In this document: piece by piece, positions 60,136-64,000 of the stretch
Position numbering within the stretch: position 1 is the stretch's first letter
How the letters are laid out: every line of letters starts with the position of its first letter
Assembly: GCF_900113315.1 (NCBI RefSeq)
Contig: NZ_FOZG01000001.1
Coordinates: forward strand, 1,612,001 to 1,676,000
DNA: 64,000 nucleotides
From: Sphingomonas jatrophae
GTDB lineage: Bacteria > Pseudomonadota > Alphaproteobacteria > Sphingomonadales > Sphingomonadaceae
Direction: 5' to 3'
Notes under the pieces: model-generated
What the model saw: the letters and a program-made list of their open reading frames with translations, nothing else
Database searches by the model: none
What the model was told of the DNA's origin: nothing
Translations under genes and position numbers: made by a program

Positions 60136-60991
60136 CGCATCCTTCTTTCCGTTATCCGTGAGGTCGCTGGTGCGGCTCAGTGGCCGAGCCCCGATCCGCC
60201 GCCCGCCACCCCCTTGGCGACGGTGCCGACCATGTCCTTGGCGTCCTCTACCCCGCATTCCGGGCAGCCGACCGGGCCCCGGCCGTCCCAAACCCCGGAC
60301 GAACCTGCCAGTTGGCGCGGTCCGGCTCCGTCGGATCTGCGGTAAAGGGATCGTGTTAAAGCTGCAAGGGTGGTCAGCTTTGAGGTGTCGCACCTGGTCC
60401 TGCGCGACAGGGCTGGCGGACGTAGGCAGGCGAATGGCGCAGCCGCTGGGCGGTTGGGGTCAAGCCTGACTCGATCAGCGATGTGATGCATGGCGGCATC
60501 TAGGTAGCCTCAGCTATGCCTCTTAGTGCGATAATATGTCTTATGTTAAGTGGGAACTTCGATCGAAGTCTCGGCCGAGGCTTGCTGCACGACGTCAAAG
60601 GTCACCAACACCGATGTCATAGCTTGCCGCGCACTTTCTAAGACGCTCAGCGATGTGGGCCGACTGCATCTGCGTGCCATGGCGCCACCTTGTCCGACTT
60701 GACGGTCAGCCTTCCGCTCGGGCGTCTGGATAGTTCGTTGCGGCGGCTGCGGGACAGCACCGCAGCCCTACGATCTGCTTGCTGCTGCCCGACGCACCCA
60801 AGGACATAGTCGCATAACCACTGCTCAGGATCGGCATGCAACCCGTCGTTGCACCTTGCCATCCTCTAGCCTCGCTGGGACGACCGGTTCTGGTGAGATC
60901 TGTCGAATGCGATCTCGCCCGCCAGACGTTCGTGCATCCGCTCAACGGCTTGCAACGGGCAGATCAGCCATAGGCGTCGGAGCAGAAGACC
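60136..60991. other. Gene-poor junction between island and pnt operon
   Basis: About 850 bases without a convincing gene. Nearest the aldehyde dehydrogenase it holds a pntB 3' remnant (60177-60248) and the aldehyde dehydrogenase promoter. The stretch 60480-60640 is noticeably AT-richer than the rest of the window. Short frames at 60647-60945 have no recognisable protein family. The region resembles a recombination or mobile-element scar. Confidence 0.5.
60177..60248 (-). pseudogene. Diverged 3' fragment of pntB
   Basis: The minus-strand reading ends DAKDMVGTVAKGVAGGGSGL plus GH and a stop, matching the last residues of the intact pntB product (DAKEMVGSIAKELAGGGSGL plus GH). The DNA is similar but clearly diverged, and the match ends abruptly about 70 bases in. 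It is a remnant in direct orientation with pntB, about 815 bases from the intact 3' end. Confidence 0.75.
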
Positions 60992-62389
60992 CTAGTGCCC
61001 CAGCCCCGAACCGCCGCCGGCCAGTTCCTTCGCGATGGAACCGACCATCTCCTTGGCATCGCCGAACAGCATCTGGGTGTTGCTGTTGAAGTAGATCGGG
61101 TTGTCCACACCGGCGAAGCCCGACGCCATCGAACGCTTGATGACGAACACCGACTTTGCCCGATCGGCCTCGATGATCGGCATGCCGGCAATGCCGCATT
61201 TCGGATCATCGCGCGCCGCGGGGTTGATCGTGTCGTTCGCGCCGATGATCAGCGCGACGTCGGTCTGCGGCATGTCGGGATTGACGTCGTCCAGCTCGAC
61301 GAGCTGCTCATAGGGCACGTTCGCCTCGGCCAGCAGCACGTTCATGTGCCCGGGCATGCGACCCGCGACCGGGTGGATCGCGAATTTCACGTCGACGCCC
61401 TTCTTGGTCAGCGCCTGGTAGAGCTCGCTCACCTTGTGCTGCGCCTGGCTGACCGCCATGCCGTAGCCGGGGATGATGACGACGGAGGAGGCATTCTCCA
61501 TCTGCATCGCGGCTTCCTCGGCCGAGGCGGAGCGGACGACGCGGTCGTCCTTGCCGCCTGCCGCGCCCGCCGCCACCGCGCCGAAGCCACCGAACATGAC
61601 GTTGGCGAAGCTGCGGTTCATCGCCTTGCACATGATGACCGCGAGGATGAAGCCCGACGCGCCGTCCAGCGCGCCCGCCACGATCAGCAGCTTGTTGCCG
61701 AGCGCAAAGCCCATCGCCGAGGCGGCGAGGCCGGCATAGCTGTTGAGCAGCGCGATCACGGTCGGCATGTCCGCGCCGCCGATCGGGATGACCAGCAGCA
61801 CGCCGAAGGCGAGCGCCAGCGCCACGAACAGCGGGAAGAGCGCGGTGCGCGTCGGATCCAGCGCGATCAGCACCGCGACGACCAGCGCGGCCAGCGCCAC
61901 GCCGCCATTGACGATTCGCTGCCCCGGAAAGACCAGCGCCTTGCCCGGCAGTAATTCCTGCAGCTTGCCGAACGCCACCACCGATGCGGTGCAGGTGAGG
62001 AAGCCGAGCAGCATCTCGAACATCAGCGTCCACAGCACGAAGCCGCCTGCAAATTCAGGCCGCGCATGCTTGTAATATTCGGCGGCACCGATCAGGCCGA
62101 CCGCGAGCGCGCCGAAGGCGTGGCTGATCGCGGTGCGTTGCGGGATGGCGGTCATCGGCATGAGCAGCGCCATCGGCACGCCCACCGCAGTGCCCGCCAC
62201 CATCGCGATCAGGATCAGATCGTAGCTGACCACCTCATGATGCACGAGCGCGCCGAGGATGGCGACGAGCATGCCCACTTCACCCGCGCGCACGCCGCGG
62301 CGCGCGGTCGTCGGGTGGCTCATCCAGTAAAGCGAGAGAATGAACAGGCCGGATGCGATGATCGCGGACCAGGGAACGAAGGCGTCCAT
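60992..62389 (-). CDS. pntB: NAD(P) transhydrogenase subunit beta
   Basis: 465 aa inner-membrane subunit of the proton-translocating transhydrogenase, with about nine membrane segments in the N-terminal half (MDAFVPWSAIIASGLFILSL onward) and the NADP(H)-binding domain III at the C-terminus: IIPGYGMAVSQAQHKV, HPVAGRMPGHMNVLLAEA, IIGANDTINPAA, and the tail GDAKEMVGSIAKELAGGG. It couples proton entry to hydride transfer from NADH to NADP, a NADPH source that could also serve the F420 and reductase steps. Last gene of the pnt operon, four bases after pntAB. Confidence 0.96.
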   Translation of the reverse strand: MDAFVPWSAIIASGLFILSLYWMSHPTTARRGVRAGEVGMLVAILGALVHHEVVSYDLILIAMVAGTAVGVPMALLMPMTAIPQRTAISHAFGALAVGLIGAAEYYKHARPEFAGGFVLWTLMFEMLLGFLTCTASVVAFGKLQELLPGKALVFPGQRIVNGGVALAALVVAVLIALDPTRTALFPLFVALALAFGVLLVIPIGGADMPTVIALLNSYAGLAASAMGFALGNKLLIVAGALDGASGFILAVIMCKAMNRSFANVMFGGFGAVAAGAAGGKDDRVVRSASAEEAAMQMENASSVVIIPGYGMAVSQAQHKVSELYQALTKKGVDVKFAIHPVAGRMPGHMNVLLAEANVPYEQLVELDDVNPDMPQTDVALIIGANDTINPAARDDPKCGIAGMPIIEADRAKSVFVIKRSMASGFAGVDNPIYFNSNTQMLFGDAKEMVGSIAKELAGGGSGLGH

Positions 62390-62393
62390 CGGA

Positions 62394-62684
62394 TCAGCTC
62401 CCCTTTCGCTTGAACATCTTGAGCATGCGATCGGTGATCATGAAGCCCGAAACCAGGTTCACCGTGGCGCAGAACACCGCGATGAAGCCGAGCGTGCGCG
62501 CGAGCGGCGTTGCGCCTGCCTCGCCCGTCACCGCGATCGCACCGACGATAACCACCGCGGCGATCGCGTTGGTCAGCGACATGAGCGGCGAATGGAGGAG
62601 CGGCGACACCTTCTTGATCAGCTGGAAGCCGAGAAAGCCTGCCAGCAGGAAGACGAACACATAATCGGGATTGAGCGCGTCCAT
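62394..62684 (-). CDS. pntAB: NAD(P) transhydrogenase subunit alpha, membrane part
   Basis: 96 aa membrane subunit with three or four hydrophobic segments (YVFVFLLAGFLGFQLIKKV; SLTNAIAAVVIVGAIAV; TLGFIAVFCATVNLVSGFMI). In alphaproteobacteria the alpha subunit is split into this piece and the soluble NAD-binding piece. It lies between pntAA and pntB with 10- and 4-base gaps, so all three are cotranscribed. Confidence 0.95.
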   Translation of the reverse strand: MDALNPDYVFVFLLAGFLGFQLIKKVSPLLHSPLMSLTNAIAAVVIVGAIAVTGEAGATPLARTLGFIAVFCATVNLVSGFMITDRMLKMFKRKGS

Positions 62685-62694
62685 GTGCTTCCCC

Positions 62695-63837
62695 TCAGGC
62701 TGCGGCTGGCGCGAAGCGCTGATGCACGATGTGGCCGCCCGTGGTGAGCAAGGTCGCCGCGATCAGCGCATCGTCGGCGGGCATGGCCAGCGCCTTGTCC
62801 GCCTTGTTCCAATAGGCTTCGATGAAATTGTAGCAGTTGCGCGCGAACAGGTTGGACGCGTCCACCGCCAGCCGCGACGCGCCGTCGACGAGGCCGACGA
62901 TCTTGACGCCGTGGCGCTCCACCGTCTCGCCCGCCACGCTGCCCTCGACATTGCCGCCGCTTTCCGCGGCGAGATCGACGATGACGCTGCCCGGCTTCAT
63001 GCTGGCGAGCTGCGCGTCGCTGACGAGCCTGGGCGCGGGCCGGCCGGGGATCAGCGCGGTGGTGATCACGATGTCCTGCGCGGCGATGTGACCGCTCACC
63101 AGCGCGGCCTGGCGCTGGCGATAGCCCTCGCTCATCTCGCCGGCATAGCCGCCCGCCGCCTTGGTCACCTCGTCGCCCTCGCGGATCTCCTCGAAGACGG
63201 GCTTGGCGCCGAGCGACTGGATCTGCTCGCGCACTTCCGGGCGCACGTCGGTCGCGGAGACGATCGCGCCCAGCCGCCGCGCAGTGGCGATCGCCTGGAG
63301 GCCGGCGACCCCCACGCCCATGACGAAGGCCTTGGCCGCGGGGATCGAGCCCGCGGCGGTGGTCATCATCGGCAGGCAGCGGTCGAGCTCGGTCGCGGCG
63401 CGCACCGCCGCGTGATAGCCGGCGAGGTTCGCCTGGCTGGAGAGAATGTCCATCGCCTGCGCGCGCGTGGTACGCGGTAACAGCTCAAGCGCGTAGGCGT
63501 CGATCCCGAGCCCGGCATAGCCGCCAAGCCGCGCGGCATCGGCATAGGGCGCAAGGCCGCCGATCAGCTTGGTACCCTGCTTCACGCCGGCAAGGTCCGC
63601 CGGCTGCGGCGGACGGACCGCCAGCACCACGTCGGCCGAGGCGAGCGCCTCCTCGCGCGGCACGATCGTCGCGCCACCTGCGGCATAGGCCGCGTCGGCG
63701 AAGCCCGCGCGCGCGCCGGCACCAGCCTCGATCAGAACGGCGAATCCAAGCTTCGCAAACCGCGCGAGCGCTGCAGGCGTCATGGCGACGCGATGCTCCC
63801 CCATGGCGCGTTCGCCGAGCACAGCGATCGTCGGCAT
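62695..63837 (-). CDS. pntAA: NAD(P) transhydrogenase subunit alpha, NAD-binding part
   Basis: 380 aa soluble domain I, related to alanine dehydrogenase: MPTIAVLGERAMGEHRVAMT at the N-terminus, MTTAAGSIPAAKAFVMGVGV leading into the NAD Rossmann site GVGVAGLQAIATARRLGA, then TDVRPEVREQIQSLGA and ITTALIPGRPAPRLV. The start at 63837 follows GGGGGGAAGG; the upstream extension to 63903 is not needed. First gene of the pnt operon. Confidence 0.95.
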   Translation of the reverse strand: MPTIAVLGERAMGEHRVAMTPAALARFAKLGFAVLIEAGAGARAGFADAAYAAGGATIVPREEALASADVVLAVRPPQPADLAGVKQGTKLIGGLAPYADAARLGGYAGLGIDAYALELLPRTTRAQAMDILSSQANLAGYHAAVRAATELDRCLPMMTTAAGSIPAAKAFVMGVGVAGLQAIATARRLGAIVSATDVRPEVREQIQSLGAKPVFEEIREGDEVTKAAGGYAGEMSEGYRQRQAALVSGHIAAQDIVITTALIPGRPAPRLVSDAQLASMKPGSVIVDLAAESGGNVEGSVAGETVERHGVKIVGLVDGASRLAVDASNLFARNCYNFIEAYWNKADKALAMPADDALIAATLLTTGGHIVHQRFAPAAA

Positions 63838-64000
63838 CCTTCCCCCCTTCCAGGCGACTGCCCGCAGTCGCCATGGCACACGTGCCGCATGAGTTATGCG
63901 CACACCATTGCCTGACTGCTGCTTGCTAATACATGCGGCTAATCAGGTCCACTAGCAAAATGTGCATGTTTTTCCCGCGAGCGCTAAGTGGTGCAGTTTG
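63838..64000. other. Upstream region of the pnt operon
   Basis: Noncoding to the end of the window; must include the pntAA promoter. An isolated half-site GTGCAG followed by TTTG occurs at 63991-64000, but the left arm (GCGCTA) does not match, so it is not counted as a regulon site. Confidence 0.4.

Noticed and set aside
60647-60945. Short minus-strand frames in the junction before pntB
   Set aside because: No recognisable domain, no ribosome site, overlapping each other, and lying in what looks like a recombination scar.
63991-64000. Regulon site upstream of the pnt operon
   Set aside because: Only the right arm GTGCAG is present; the left arm does not match and the window ends there.
1-64000. 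CRISPR arrays, tRNA or rRNA genes, intact insertion sequences, prophage genes
   Set aside because: No regularly spaced repeats, RNA-gene signatures, transposase or phage proteins were seen on either strand.

Overview
This 64 kb window comes from a high-GC alphaproteobacterium, most likely a sphingomonad. The grounds are several TonB-dependent receptors with sphingomonad-style N-termini, spinster-type MFS transporters, tandem PQQ alcohol dehydrogenases, many acyl-CoA dehydrogenases and class III CoA-transferases, and the split pntAA-pntAB-pntB transhydrogenase operon. No rRNA, tRNA, CRISPR array or intact insertion sequence was seen. Almost everything from 0.6 to 60.1 kb reads as one large accessory catabolic island; the housekeeping-type pnt operon (61-64 kb) lies at the right edge.

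Layout. 1-302: start of a TonB-dependent receptor running off the window. 0.6-5.8 kb: two paralogous N-acyl-D-amino-acid-deacylase-type amidohydrolases facing each other across a COQ4-like gene, then a TetR regulator. 5.8-9.7 kb (minus): SnoaL-like protein, zinc-free alcohol dehydrogenase/quinone reductase, CitE-like lyase and exported carboxylesterase in one overlapping operon. 9.9-14.4 kb (plus): second carboxylesterase, GST and a tandem CaiB fusion. 14.5-19.2 kb (minus): TonB receptor and MFS transporter. 19.4-27.3 kb (plus): two quinohemoprotein alcohol dehydrogenases, a FadB/FadJ-type fusion, a thiolase-like protein and a DUF35 protein. 27.3-31.4 kb (minus): second tandem CaiB fusion, a luciferase-like (LLM) oxidoreductase and a Tat-exported SnoaL protein. 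31.6-36.1 kb (plus): fused Fo synthase FbiC, F420:NADP oxidoreductase, then cytochrome P450 and its ferredoxin. 36.3-49.1 kb (plus): acyl-CoA dehydrogenases, quinone reductase, CaiB, FAS1-like/MaoC hydratase, thiolase, cytochrome c, CaiB, SDR, enoyl-CoA hydratase-like protein and a methylsuccinyl-CoA-dehydrogenase-like enzyme. 49.2-50.4 kb (minus): thiolase. 50.5-56.4 kb (plus): APH-type kinase, SDR, ACAD11-like dehydrogenase, MFS, acyl-CoA ligase. 56.4-58.6 kb: second TetR, crotonase, flavin reductase. 58.7-60.1 kb: aldehyde dehydrogenase.

The genes suggest a route of uptake through outer-membrane receptors, ester or amide cleavage, oxidation of alcohols in the periplasm and aldehydes in the cytoplasm, P450 hydroxylation, CoA activation by ligase or CoA-transferases, and several rounds of beta-oxidation-like chain or ring degradation. 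The substrate cannot be named from the sequence. Three features stand out. (i) A recurring palindrome, CTGCAC-N4-GTGCAG and variants, lies in front of at least nine transcription units between 9.7 and 57.1 kb and points to a single regulon. (ii) A deazaflavin (Fo/F420) synthesis gene and F420:NADP oxidoreductase sit under one of these sites, without cofC, cofD or cofE in the window. (iii) A second, diverged copy of the 3' end of pntB lies between the island and the pnt operon, which looks like the scar of the event that placed the island here.
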